Origin: Candidatus Neomarinimicrobiota bacterium | GTDB taxonomy: Bacteria; Fidelibacterota; JAANXI01 | Length of the DNA stretch: 43,959 bases | Assembly (NCBI GenBank): GCA_021734025.1 | Contig: JAIPJS010000026.1 | Coordinates: 1 to 43,959 of the forward strand | Direction of reading: 5' to 3' | In this document: positions 17,575 through 26,819 of the stretch, piece after piece | Layout of the letters: the number at the start of each line of letters is the position of its first letter | How positions within the stretch are numbered: the first letter of the stretch is position 1 | The notes under the pieces: generated by a model | Seen by the model: the letters and a program-made list of their open reading frames with translations, nothing else | Databases searched by the model: none | Told to the model about the DNA's origin: nothing | Made by a program: the position numbers and the translations under genes

Positions 17575-20500
17575 ATGGGGCGTGTAAGAACAGGTAGTAT
17601 TAGTGTTCTATTAGCAATTGTAATTACAATGATTCCGGCCGGGCTCCTTGCGGTGTCCGCAAACCCGGAGCCGGTGAAAGTCACTCAACCAGACCAAACT
17701 GAAATTACCATCAGGTTATTTGGTGATGAGTGGCATCACTATGCCGAAACGACTGATGGATACACCATCGTCAGAAACAACGACGGATGGTGGAACTACG
17801 CGTCGAAAAACAGCGCGGGAGAATTGGTTTCAACTTCAGTAAATGTCCATCCAGTCGGACAGCGGTCTGCGAGTGAGCAGAATTATCTTTCCAACACCCA
17901 AAAACATATCCGGGCCAACCAGGACGTGGTGGAACAGAAGCGGGCCCGCTATTCGTTAAAACAGGTCTCGCGACAGGAGGTCAGGTCACTTACCTCCCGT
18001 GCGGGGGATGAGCCTGCTGTTCAGACCACCAACGATGTTCTTCTTTTGCTCATCGAATACCCTGATCTGGCCAGTACGGAGACAGTTCAATCATTCGACG
18101 ATATGATGAATCAGTCAGGGTATACCGGTGGATATGGAGCGACCGGGAGTTTCAACGACTATTTCGAAGAAGTATCGTACGGTCAGTTCGGAATAAATGG
18201 TAGTGCCAACGGGTGGTATCAGGCGGCAAACAACTATACATATTATGGCGATAAAAATGGTTCCGCACGCGCTGCAGAATTAGTACGTGAAGCCGTTGAC
18301 GCTGCCGAAAACGCCGGAGTCGATTTCTCTCAGTATGACAACGATGGCGACGGCGAAGTTGACGGACTTTTCATAGTCCACTCCGGTCCGGGCGCTGAGG
18401 AGTCCGGAAATACAGATTATATCTGGTCTCATAAATGGAACCTGGCGGCCTCAGGCAGCACCCGAAATTATGATGGAGTGCTCATTGACTCCTATACCAT
18501 CCAACCGGAAAAACAGTTCGGCCGTCATACCGGAATTGGCGTGTATTGCCACGAGTACGGCCACGCAATCGGACTTCCGGATCTGTATGACACGAACGGA
18601 GGTTCCGAAGGTATCGGAGAATGGGGAGTAATGGGAAGCGGCGGCTGGTTAAATTCCGGCCTGACCCCTTCACACTTGTCCCCGTGGTCCAAAGAGCATC
18701 TCGGATGGGTGAATCCCCAGGAGATTACTTCCAATAATACCTATACCTTCAATGCAGTTGAAAGCGATTCAAGTGCCTTTTATAAAGTTGACATACCTAC
18801 CGATAAATCGGAATACTTCCTGTTGGAAAACCGGCAGAATTCCATGTTTGATGACTACCTTCCCGGGGATGGAATGTTAATATGGCATATCGATACGGAC
18901 AAGACGTCTCTTTATCCCGGATCCAATGACGTGAATGCCGATGAAACACACAAAGGCGTGGACGTGGAAGCAGCAGACGGTGCGGAAGACATGGATCAGG
19001 AGGTTAACCGTGGAGACCTGGGCGATCCATTCCCCGGAAGCACCGCTAACACCGTCTTTGACGCCAACAGTAATCCGAATACAGATGATTACAGCGGGAT
19101 TTCAAACATTATTTCTGTGTCCCAGATCAGCAGCTCTTCCTCATCTATGAGCGCACTGGTTGAGGTTAATATCCCTGTGACCGAGCCCGAAATAGCGGTA
19201 TCACCTGACAGTTTTGACGTAACCCTTACTTCGGGCCTTAGCACAACCAACACGATGACAATTGATAATAGCGGAGACGGGGACTTGTCCTATAATATCT
19301 CTCTTACTTCCAGTAGTAGTCCCGTGTCCGAAAATCACATCCCACTCTCCAGTGTTGAACATACCACAGGAGGTGCGGAGGACTCCAATACCCCATCACT
19401 TTATTCAAAAATTTCGTTCACAGTTGGTGATACCATCAACAGTATTCCACTCCCATCCGGCGTAGAAGAAAACGGGCTGGCCTGGGACGGAAGCAATGTA
19501 TGGATTACCGATTTTAATAATGACCAGATTCATAAGCTGGATCCCGATAACGGGACCATTTTACAGAGTTTTGGTGTACCTGGAGCCGGTAGTCCAAGTG
19601 AACTGGCCTGGGATGGGCAGTATCTCTGGCATGCCGATTTTGGCACTGAAGAAATTTATCGGATTGATCCATCAACAGGTTCCGTGGTCTCCCAGTTTTC
19701 TATGCCAGCCGTGGCTGAAGGACTCACCTGGGACGGCAGCCATCTTTGGTTCGTGGATTCCGGCGATTTCTACAAGATGGATACGACGGGAATGACAGTA
19801 CAACAGTTTGGAAATAATACCGGATACGAAGATGGTTTAGCATGGATTAACGGATCCCTGTGGGTTGCAACCAATGGTGCGGCGGCAGAAGTTGATCCGG
19901 CAACTGGGAATGTCCAGAATCAGATATCGTTTAGCTTTTCTTTGACGGATGGACTCGCTTTTGACGGGAAATATATGTTAGTCGCAGATGATGATGCCGG
20001 CCGGTTATATCAGATTGATATTGGCGGTCCGGGCTGGTTGAGTGTTAGCCCGACTTCCGGTACAGTTGTTCCATCCAGCAGTGAAAATCTGGATGTAATA
20101 ACGGATGCCGAAGGCCTCACCGCCGGGAACTATTCGGCCACCATCCATGTCAATTCCAATGATACGAATGAAGCAACCATCGATGTGCCGGTTGATCTCA
20201 CCGTGAATGCACCTGATATCGCGGTGACTCCGGATAGCTTCGATGTCACACTGGACGTCGGTGACAGCACAGAAAAAACGCTGACCATCGATAATCTCGG
20301 CGGGGGCGATCTCTTTTGGGAAATAATTGCCCAGGGAATTTTGCCCTCCTCGATGTACCCGGGAGAAATCCGGACGGTCTATCAGGAGACAGATCGCTCA
20401 TCTGATCAGACTGGTCAGGGTGGAATAACTGAGGGAACCCCTGCGGCTGGTACATCGCAGCTAAACTATCGTACCTCCGAAACGTCTGGTCCTGACAAGA

Positions 20501-23500
20501 CGCATCAGAACATCCAGATATTAGTCTTGTCCAACGATGATGTCGACAATAACTGGATTAAGTCTAACTTCCCCAATTACATCTCTGGGATTTCTATCCA
20601 GACATATAACGTCTCATCCAATGTACCGTCTCTCTCCTATCTCCATTCCTTTGATGCGGTATTGTTATTCGAGAACGTGACATTCTCGAATTCCACTGCA
20701 GTAGGAGATCGGATATACGATTACGTGATGGCAGGAGGTAATGTGGTGCTCGGTACTTTCTATTGGCAGGGGAGAAGTGACGGTGGATACAGCAGCGACT
20801 GGGGTCAGTTAGAGAATATTGATCCCCTGTTTGGCGGTAGCGCAGATTATATCTCCGGTGAAATGGATACTACCAATATAGTGTCGCATCCGCTAACTAC
20901 CGGATTAACCAGTCTCACCGCATCCGATTTTCAGGGCGGACCGACACAGCTTCGTTCCAACGCTACAGCAGTTGCCTGGTGGCAAGACGGCGATCCGCTG
21001 CTTGCCTATAACAAGCCAGGTGGGCTTATTACAGCTGTAACCATTTATCCGACCCATCCGGCTAATGGAACGGTGACTGGCGATTTTTATCTCCTGTGGG
21101 AGAACGCACTGAAATTCACCGGTGGTGCGGCCCAAACAAGTTGGCTTACGGCAGTGCCGGATACCGGGACTGTGGCTTCTTCGGGCAGTCAGAACGTCAC
21201 CGTGAAAATTGACGCGACCGGACTGAGTGGTGGATTGCATGAGGGTGAGCTTTCAGTCAACAGTAATGATCCCGATGAGAACCCACTAAATGTTCCTGTC
21301 GATCTGAATGTCAACGGTCCGCGTGCGAATGTATATCCGGATCAGTTAGTTGCATCGTTGGCAAGTGGCGATACGGTCACGCAGACATTCGTCATCAAGA
21401 ATGACGGAAACAGAACCTTAGACTATACCGTCACCGATACGACGCTTTCTATCCCGGCACAATTTTCTCCCGGGTCAATTGATGACGATGATAACTCCAC
21501 GAATGGTAGCAGCCAGGAGCCATCCGGAGGCCTGCAATCTTCGCAGAATTCCGCCCTCAAGCAGGGAGATAGGACCTTGTCAGGTAAATTGAGTAATCAG
21601 GAGACGTCTGCAGAAGACGCAAAATCTCCGGAATCTTTCCAGCGGGACAGAAACGGTGCAACCTCGTCGCTTGATTGGCTGACAATTTCGCCACAGAGCG
21701 GAAGTGTTGCTCCAGGCGATAGCGCTGTTATTAACGCACAATTTTCTGCCGGTGGTAATCAGCCTGGTACCTATGAAGGCTCAATATTGGTGAGCACAAA
21801 CGATCCCGGGAATCCGGAGATTAATGTGAAAGCGAAGATGAATATCCAGCGCGAAAACTTCACCACCGAAGATAACGAGAACAACCAGTTAGAAGGTATT
21901 CCGGACGGGGACATGGATACGTACCTGTATAATGATGACCCCATCGCACCGATTGAATTTAATATCTTTGTGGCTGATACCGATTCGGTGGACACCGCAC
22001 AACTCAACTTGCTGGCATATGACATTGATGAAACCTCCGGTGAGGTGGATAGCGTATTATTTAATGGTACACATGTCGGAATGCTAACCGGTGCGGATGA
22101 CATCTGGAGTACCAGCGTATTTAATCTCGATCCGTCCCTTGTGCAGGAAGGCGCAAACCTGGTCCAGATCTATATCGATATCGACAATCCGGTCTCGAGC
22201 AATTGGGCGACCACGGTGGACTGGGGGCAGGTTGTGCTGAATGGTGGAGATTCAACCAACGCCAGCATCCGGTATGCCCAGCTGGATACCAATTCCTATA
22301 TGCCGGGCGATTCGGTGAAAGTCCAGGAGGAAATCGATACGGACCTGAGCTCACAGTCCGTTCGGATTGAGACCAATCTGCTGAATCCCTCCGGCGTAAA
22401 TCTGGCCGGAAAAGTGCGGTATCGGAGTCTGAACGGCTCGGAAGACGATCCGTTTACCGAGTCATTGATGGTGCCGACGGACGCTGAATTGGGTGAATAC
22501 ACGCTGCAGGTGATTGTGTACGATTCACTCTCTTATCTCCAGGAAGATATTGTAACGAAGCCGTTTGGCGTCACGCTGCCAACGCCGGTGAACGTCGTGG
22601 CTGGTGACGGATACAGCGGAATCGTTCCGTTAACCTGGGATGAAAATCCGGAGGTCATCTCCTCGCCGGCGAGTGCACCATCCAAATCCGGTGTAAGCAG
22701 TGACGGCAATAATGCCGGTACACAGAGTTCGGAAACGGTTAGCCTGACTTTTGAGCGTTATAAAGTCTACCGGTCGACGACATCCGGCGGACCATATACG
22801 CTGGTGGACAGCCTGAATCCGAGAACACGGAATTATGCCGATAACCAGGATTACGTCGATACCGGTGTAACAAACGGGCAAACGTATTACTATGTAGTGA
22901 CAGCGGTTTATGCAGATGGTGAGACCGACTATTCCAAAGAAGTCATGGCCACACCATCGCAAACGGGTCATGTCATTAATTCGGCTTATTCGAGCGGACC
23001 ACCAACACTGGATGGCGTTATCAACAGTAGTGAGTACACCAATGCTACCCAAATGGATATCGCAACGCCGGGTGCCTCCCAGTCCGTTGACCTGTATGTG
23101 AAAAATGATCAGGATTATCTCTACCTGGCCATCGATAATCCGAACAATTCGGATACATCAGGTACTGACGAAATAGGGCTGTATTTCGACAGCGACCATA
23201 ACCGAACCTGGGATCCGGACAGCTTGACAGATGAGGGTAACTTCTGGATTGATGAGGACAAACTATCCACAAGGGTGAGATTCCGTGGATTGTACGGAAA
23301 TCATCCCGACAGTCTCAGATTTACCGACGTTGTCGAGAGTCCGTCCGGGATCGATGCGGCTTTGTCGCAATCCAGCGGACACCTCCAATATGAGATCGCG
23401 CTGGATCTGAATTCCTCCTACTTGGTGGATGCAGGCGATTCTCTTGGTATCATGCTGTTTGAGATCGATGCCGATCACCAGAACAATTACCATTACGGTT

Positions 23501-24762
23501 TTGCTGCTGACTGGCCGCAGGGTCATATCTGGGCGGCTCCCGAATCCTACGGATCAATCGTACTCAGCCGGAAAGTGGTGACGGAGATTCCGCTGAACTC
23601 CACGTGGAATCTGGTCAGCTGGAATGTCGACTCCGAACAGGATTCGACAAGGAAGGTTCTCGACCCGATCCTGGGCAATCTTGACGTCGCCCTTGGATTT
23701 GATAACGGTGGACTGACCTTTGATCCGGCTCTCTCCACATCAACCAATACGCTCGATTCGGTGGATCACCGTCATGGATATTGGCTGCGGATTGATTCCG
23801 AAGATACACTCACGGTAGAAGGACCTCCGGTCTCACCGCAGACGGCGTTGCCACTTGATAAGGGATGGAATACGGTCAGTTACCTGCCGACAAATGCCGA
23901 TTCCCTCCGGAACGGGTTCCAGAGTATCATGGACAATCTTGTGGTAGCGTTAGGGTATAACGGTGGTGGACTCACCTTTGACCCATCATTGCCGGATTAT
24001 CTGAATACACTCAATACCGTGAAGCCACAATCCGGATACTGGGTGAAACTGGATACCGCCGATACCCTGGTCTATCCACAGAATCAAGCAGCAACAGGAC
24101 CGCAGTTGCTGGCGGATCAGTCGGTCTCGGTTTCGGAAAAGAGCCAGGTAACACCGACGAACAGCTGGATGGGGCTCTACGCCAAGGATATGACCGTTGA
24201 CGGGCAACCGATTGCCGTTGGTACACAGGTCCATGCCATTGATAAGGATGGCGTAATCTGTGGCGAAACAACCGTAAAACGAAAGGGAACGTTTGGCATT
24301 ATGCCAATCTATAAGGATGATCCCGCAACCAAGGTTGACGAAGGAGCAGAACCAGGTGAAGCGGTAACTATCAGGTTCGGTGACTATAAGTCGCCTGTGA
24401 CGGTTGAATGGAGCGAGTTCGGTGATATCATGGATTACAATCAGGTCGTAACTTCTACCGGGAAAGAATTGCGGTCACTGCCCGATAAGTACGATATCAC
24501 CCAGAACTACCCGAATCCGTTCAATCCCGAAACCCAGATTGATTACCAGCTGCCGGAAGAGAGTAATGTGACCATCGCTGTCTATGACCTGCTTGGGCAA
24601 AAAGTTGCCACGCTAAAGAACGGCAATCAAAAAGCAGGATACTACTCCGTGAAGTGGAACGGAACCAATGACAGGGGTCAAAAACTCTCAAGTGGAGTGT
24701 ACTTCTATCAGATACGAGCCGGGGATTTTCAGAAGACCCGGAAAATGCTGTTTCTGAAATAA
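17575..24762 (+). CDS. Giant secreted M6-family metallopeptidase with beta-propeller, Ig-like, fibronectin and sorting domains
   Basis: A 2,395-residue exported protein. After the signal peptide (about 1-27) comes an M6 (immune inhibitor A-like) zinc peptidase, residues 60-440. Its zinc site is HEYGHAIGLPD (H326, E327, H330, with D336 a candidate third ligand) and the Met-turn is GVMGSG (M353). Downstream are an Ig-like segment (about 540-575), a propeller-like set of LAWDGxxLW repeats (622-817), choice-of-anchor Ig domains, and a flavodoxin/GATase-like alpha-beta domain (979-1182). More Ig domains, a fibronectin type III domain (1722-1796), a CBM9-like domain (1801-2000), two GWN repeats (2002-2172), one FD..CG/DD.T module (2194-2289) and the sorting domain (2306-2395) follow. 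It should digest extracellular protein while held at the surface. CGGAGA precedes the ATG. Confidence 0.9.
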   Translation: MGRVRTGSISVLLAIVITMIPAGLLAVSANPEPVKVTQPDQTEITIRLFGDEWHHYAETTDGYTIVRNNDGWWNYASKNSAGELVSTSVNVHPVGQRSASEQNYLSNTQKHIRANQDVVEQKRARYSLKQVSRQEVRSLTSRAGDEPAVQTTNDVLLLLIEYPDLASTETVQSFDDMMNQSGYTGGYGATGSFNDYFEEVSYGQFGINGSANGWYQAANNYTYYGDKNGSARAAELVREAVDAAENAGVDFSQYDNDGDGEVDGLFIVHSGPGAEESGNTDYIWSHKWNLAASGSTRNYDGVLIDSYTIQPEKQFGRHTGIGVYCHEYGHAIGLPDLYDTNGGSEGIGEWGVMGSGGWLNSGLTPSHLSPWSKEHLGWVNPQEITSNNTYTFNAVESDSSAFYKVDIPTDKSEYFLLENRQNSMFDDYLPGDGMLIWHIDTDKTSLYPGSNDVNADETHKGVDVEAADGAEDMDQEVNRGDLGDPFPGSTANTVFDANSNPNTDDYSGISNIISVSQISSSSSSMSALVEVNIPVTEPEIAVSPDSFDVTLTSGLSTTNTMTIDNSGDGDLSYNISLTSSSSPVSENHIPLSSVEHTTGGAEDSNTPSLYSKISFTVGDTINSIPLPSGVEENGLAWDGSNVWITDFNNDQIHKLDPDNGTILQSFGVPGAGSPSELAWDGQYLWHADFGTEEIYRIDPSTGSVVSQFSMPAVAEGLTWDGSHLWFVDSGDFYKMDTTGMTVQQFGNNTGYEDGLAWINGSLWVATNGAAAEVDPATGNVQNQISFSFSLTDGLAFDGKYMLVADDDAGRLYQIDIGGPGWLSVSPTSGTVVPSSSENLDVITDAEGLTAGNYSATIHVNSNDTNEATIDVPVDLTVNAPDIAVTPDSFDVTLDVGDSTEKTLTIDNLGGGDLFWEIIAQGILPSSMYPGEIRTVYQETDRSSDQTGQGGITEGTPAAGTSQLNYRTSETSGPDKTHQNIQILVLSNDDVDNNWIKSNFPNYISGISIQTYNVSSNVPSLSYLHSFDAVLLFENVTFSNSTAVGDRIYDYVMAGGNVVLGTFYWQGRSDGGYSSDWGQLENIDPLFGGSADYISGEMDTTNIVSHPLTTGLTSLTASDFQGGPTQLRSNATAVAWWQDGDPLLAYNKPGGLITAVTIYPTHPANGTVTGDFYLLWENALKFTGGAAQTSWLTAVPDTGTVASSGSQNVTVKIDATGLSGGLHEGELSVNSNDPDENPLNVPVDLNVNGPRANVYPDQLVASLASGDTVTQTFVIKNDGNRTLDYTVTDTTLSIPAQFSPGSIDDDDNSTNGSSQEPSGGLQSSQNSALKQGDRTLSGKLSNQETSAEDAKSPESFQRDRNGATSSLDWLTISPQSGSVAPGDSAVINAQFSAGGNQPGTYEGSILVSTNDPGNPEINVKAKMNIQRENFTTEDNENNQLEGIPDGDMDTYLYNDDPIAPIEFNIFVADTDSVDTAQLNLLAYDIDETSGEVDSVLFNGTHVGMLTGADDIWSTSVFNLDPSLVQEGANLVQIYIDIDNPVSSNWATTVDWGQVVLNGGDSTNASIRYAQLDTNSYMPGDSVKVQEEIDTDLSSQSVRIETNLLNPSGVNLAGKVRYRSLNGSEDDPFTESLMVPTDAELGEYTLQVIVYDSLSYLQEDIVTKPFGVTLPTPVNVVAGDGYSGIVPLTWDENPEVISSPASAPSKSGVSSDGNNAGTQSSETVSLTFERYKVYRSTTSGGPYTLVDSLNPRTRNYADNQDYVDTGVTNGQTYYYVVTAVYADGETDYSKEVMATPSQTGHVINSAYSSGPPTLDGVINSSEYTNATQMDIATPGASQSVDLYVKNDQDYLYLAIDNPNNSDTSGTDEIGLYFDSDHNRTWDPDSLTDEGNFWIDEDKLSTRVRFRGLYGNHPDSLRFTDVVESPSGIDAALSQSSGHLQYEIALDLNSSYLVDAGDSLGIMLFEIDADHQNNYHYGFAADWPQGHIWAAPESYGSIVLSRKVVTEIPLNSTWNLVSWNVDSEQDSTRKVLDPILGNLDVALGFDNGGLTFDPALSTSTNTLDSVDHRHGYWLRIDSEDTLTVEGPPVSPQTALPLDKGWNTVSYLPTNADSLRNGFQSIMDNLVVALGYNGGGLTFDPSLPDYLNTLNTVKPQSGYWVKLDTADTLVYPQNQAATGPQLLADQSVSVSEKSQVTPTNSWMGLYAKDMTVDGQPIAVGTQVHAIDKDGVICGETTVKRKGTFGIMPIYKDDPATKVDEGAEPGEAVTIRFGDYKSPVTVEWSEFGDIMDYNQVVTSTGKELRSLPDKYDITQNYPNPFNPETQIDYQLPEESNVTIAVYDLLGQKVATLKNGNQKAGYYSVKWNGTNDRGQKLSSGVYFYQIRAGDFQKTRKMLFLK

Positions 24763-24845
24763 TTGACTCAATGGGAAATATAATGCGATTCTCGTTGACA
24801 ATTGATTTAAAGCATTTGGTTTTAAGCCAGGGAAGGACACTCAAA

Positions 24846-26579
24846 ATGGTAACACGAATAGTGACAAGAAAATGGCTATTCATCTGGATACTCATGCTCC
24901 TGCCTGTTTTGCTCCATTCACAGGTTTCACCTACCAATGAGTGGGTCAACTTTTACGGGAACGGGAGCACAATCAATGGTGATCCCATTGCCCAGGGCAG
25001 GGTAATTAAGGCATTTGATTCCGATGGAGTCTTATGCGGTGTCGACACGGTCGACACCGCCGGCTCCTATGGTTTGATGCCGGTATACCGGGATGATAGC
25101 TACACGTCGAATGTCGATGAAGGTGCCTCTCCGGGAGATACCATCACTTTCACCATTGATGGTTATCCCGTGGATGAATACGGGATATGGAGTGGCAACG
25201 GTGACGTAATCCAGCTGGAATTCCAGGTACAAACTCCGGAAATCGGAGTCAGCCCGGCCAGCATCAACCATGGAACAGTCGCTCTGGAAGACTCCTCTTC
25301 CATGACGCTCCAGGTTGAAAATATGGGACAGGAACCGTTAACCATCAGTGGTTACCAGTGGGACGGAGACGGCGGATTGTTAGGACGCCAGCAGACGATG
25401 TTCGTTACCGGTATGCCTCAAACAATCGGAGCCAATTCCTCCGCCAATGTGACTGTACTTTTCACGTCATCGCTGGGAAAAGGGCAGATAACCGATAAAC
25501 TATTACTGCAAAGTAACGACCCATGGACCAGTACCCTGCCTGTGCCGGTTTCGGCAAATATTCAAACCGATGTAACTGCCACGAACGAATGGGTGGCCGC
25601 GTATAGCGAAAATTCCCGGTTTAATGACAGTCCGCTCCAGCCAGGTGACGTTGTCGACGTCTTTGATCCGGATGATGTCCACTGCGGTACGTGGGTGGTG
25701 GACAGTTCCGGTTCCTATGGAACGATGTCAATCTACCGGGACGATAGTGCCACTCCAGGTGTCGATGAGGGGGCAGAACCTGGCGATACCCTCCGATTTT
25801 CCGTGAACGGAATGCAGGCGATGACTCAGGGACCCGACGCACCTGTCTGGACAGCCAACGGCGCGGTGCTCCAGATTGACCTCGCGGCATTTGAGAATCG
25901 TGCACCGGAGAATTTCAGTTTGGTTTCGCCTCCCCAGGGGGATAGTATTGCGGTGGATACGAGTACCGGTACAGCTACCGTGACGTTCCGCTGGCAGCAG
26001 AATGAAGATCCGGACTTCTGGGATTCCCTGGAGTATTATCTGGTGTATGACGATCCCGGGAACCTGGACGGACTGGATACGCTCACATTCAGTGAAATAC
26101 AACAATCCGGATTAAATATGATGCACATCGGAAGTGATACAACAGTTCAGACGAATGTTGATACTGGAAGATATGATTGGACGGTGATCTCCGTCGATTC
26201 AGAAGACTTGTTTAGTCTCGGATCGATCAATGGTAATTATCCGTGGGATTTTACGGTGTATCGACAAACGGTAGGAACCATGGATGAACCCGGATTACCG
26301 AAGCAGTTTACGCTCAACCAGAATTATCCGAACCCGTTTAATCCGTCGACCACTATCCAGTATGCTTTGCCGAAAACCAGCCAGGTCACCATTACGGTAT
26401 ACGATATTCAGGGACACCGGGTGACAACTTTGGTTGAGCGCCGACAGACTGCTGGCACGTATTCTGTCCAGTGGGACGGAACAAACATTCACGGCGAGCA
26501 AGCAAGCGCCGGCGTCTATTTCTACTATATCGACGCTGGTGATTTTTCGGATATGAAACGGATGGTACTGTTGAAGTAG
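24846..26579 (+). CDS. Secreted protein with two FD..CG/DD.T modules and FlgD-like sorting domain
   Basis: A 577-residue exported protein with a signal peptide at about 1-27 (KWLFIWILMLLPVLLHSQ). Two copies of one module (about 28-135 and 240-350) begin TNEWV and carry AFDSDGVLCG or VFDPDDVHCG, then YRDD...VDEGA.PGD. The same module is the second-to-last domain of the M6 peptidase upstream. Between the two copies is a choice-of-anchor Ig domain (about 137-238). A fibronectin-like domain (355-475) and the sorting domain (last 90 residues, QNYPNPFNPSTTIQY to MVLLK) follow. I start at the ATG at 24846, which has AAGGA eight bases upstream and directly precedes the signal peptide; the frame opens earlier at 24771. 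It lies 83 bases after the peptidase gene, so the two are probably co-transcribed. Confidence 0.85.
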   Translation: MVTRIVTRKWLFIWILMLLPVLLHSQVSPTNEWVNFYGNGSTINGDPIAQGRVIKAFDSDGVLCGVDTVDTAGSYGLMPVYRDDSYTSNVDEGASPGDTITFTIDGYPVDEYGIWSGNGDVIQLEFQVQTPEIGVSPASINHGTVALEDSSSMTLQVENMGQEPLTISGYQWDGDGGLLGRQQTMFVTGMPQTIGANSSANVTVLFTSSLGKGQITDKLLLQSNDPWTSTLPVPVSANIQTDVTATNEWVAAYSENSRFNDSPLQPGDVVDVFDPDDVHCGTWVVDSSGSYGTMSIYRDDSATPGVDEGAEPGDTLRFSVNGMQAMTQGPDAPVWTANGAVLQIDLAAFENRAPENFSLVSPPQGDSIAVDTSTGTATVTFRWQQNEDPDFWDSLEYYLVYDDPGNLDGLDTLTFSEIQQSGLNMMHIGSDTTVQTNVDTGRYDWTVISVDSEDLFSLGSINGNYPWDFTVYRQTVGTMDEPGLPKQFTLNQNYPNPFNPSTTIQYALPKTSQVTITVYDIQGHRVTTLVERRQTAGTYSVQWDGTNIHGEQASAGVYFYYIDAGDFSDMKRMVLLK

Positions 26580-26607
26580 TTGTTAACGACAGTTAAGATA
26601 CACAAAA

Positions 26608-26652
26608 CGGCCGGTGATCCCCGCTATGGAGGGATCGCCGACCGTTATTTTT
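26608..26652 (+). terminator. Strong rho-independent terminator
   Basis: The arms CGGCCGGTGATCCC (26608-26621) and GGGATCGCCGACCG (26631-26644) form a 14-position stem with one C-A mismatch and one G-T pair around a 9-base loop. TTATTTTT follows. It ends the secreted-protein transcript 28 bases after its stop. Confidence 0.85.
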
Positions 26653-26709
26653 GGGCTAGTATTCAGGAGTAAAAGCCTGGAGGGATTCAGTTTATTTCAG
26701 ATTCCTGAA

Positions 26710-26729
26710 CCCCGGGCTAAAGCCCGGGG
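26710..26729. repeat. Palindromic repeat CCCCGGGCT/AGCCCGGGG
   Basis: A perfect 9-base inverted repeat with a two-base loop, followed by CTATTCATATT. The GGGGCTATTC junction matches the one after the hairpin at 2482-2500, so these are members of one dispersed family. Confidence 0.6.
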
Positions 26730-26782
26730 CTATTCATATTTGGAGAGTTTTGGTACCGGTTTTAGTTCTTGGAAACGCTTAC

Positions 26783-26816
26783 TTGAACACTCGAACACCT
26801 GAACACATCAACACTG
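26783..26816. repeat. GAACAC ladder repeat, second copy
   Basis: Four 8-9-base units on GAACAC or CAACAC, matching the ladder at 2104-2134 in the same orientation. It ends within four bases of the PEP carboxykinase stop codon. Confidence 0.6.
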
Positions 26817-26819
26817 CCG

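Noticed and set aside
7881-26579. Type IX secretion machinery
   Set aside because: Only cargo-like sorting domains are present; no por/gld/spr secretion component is in the window, so the export route is not shown.
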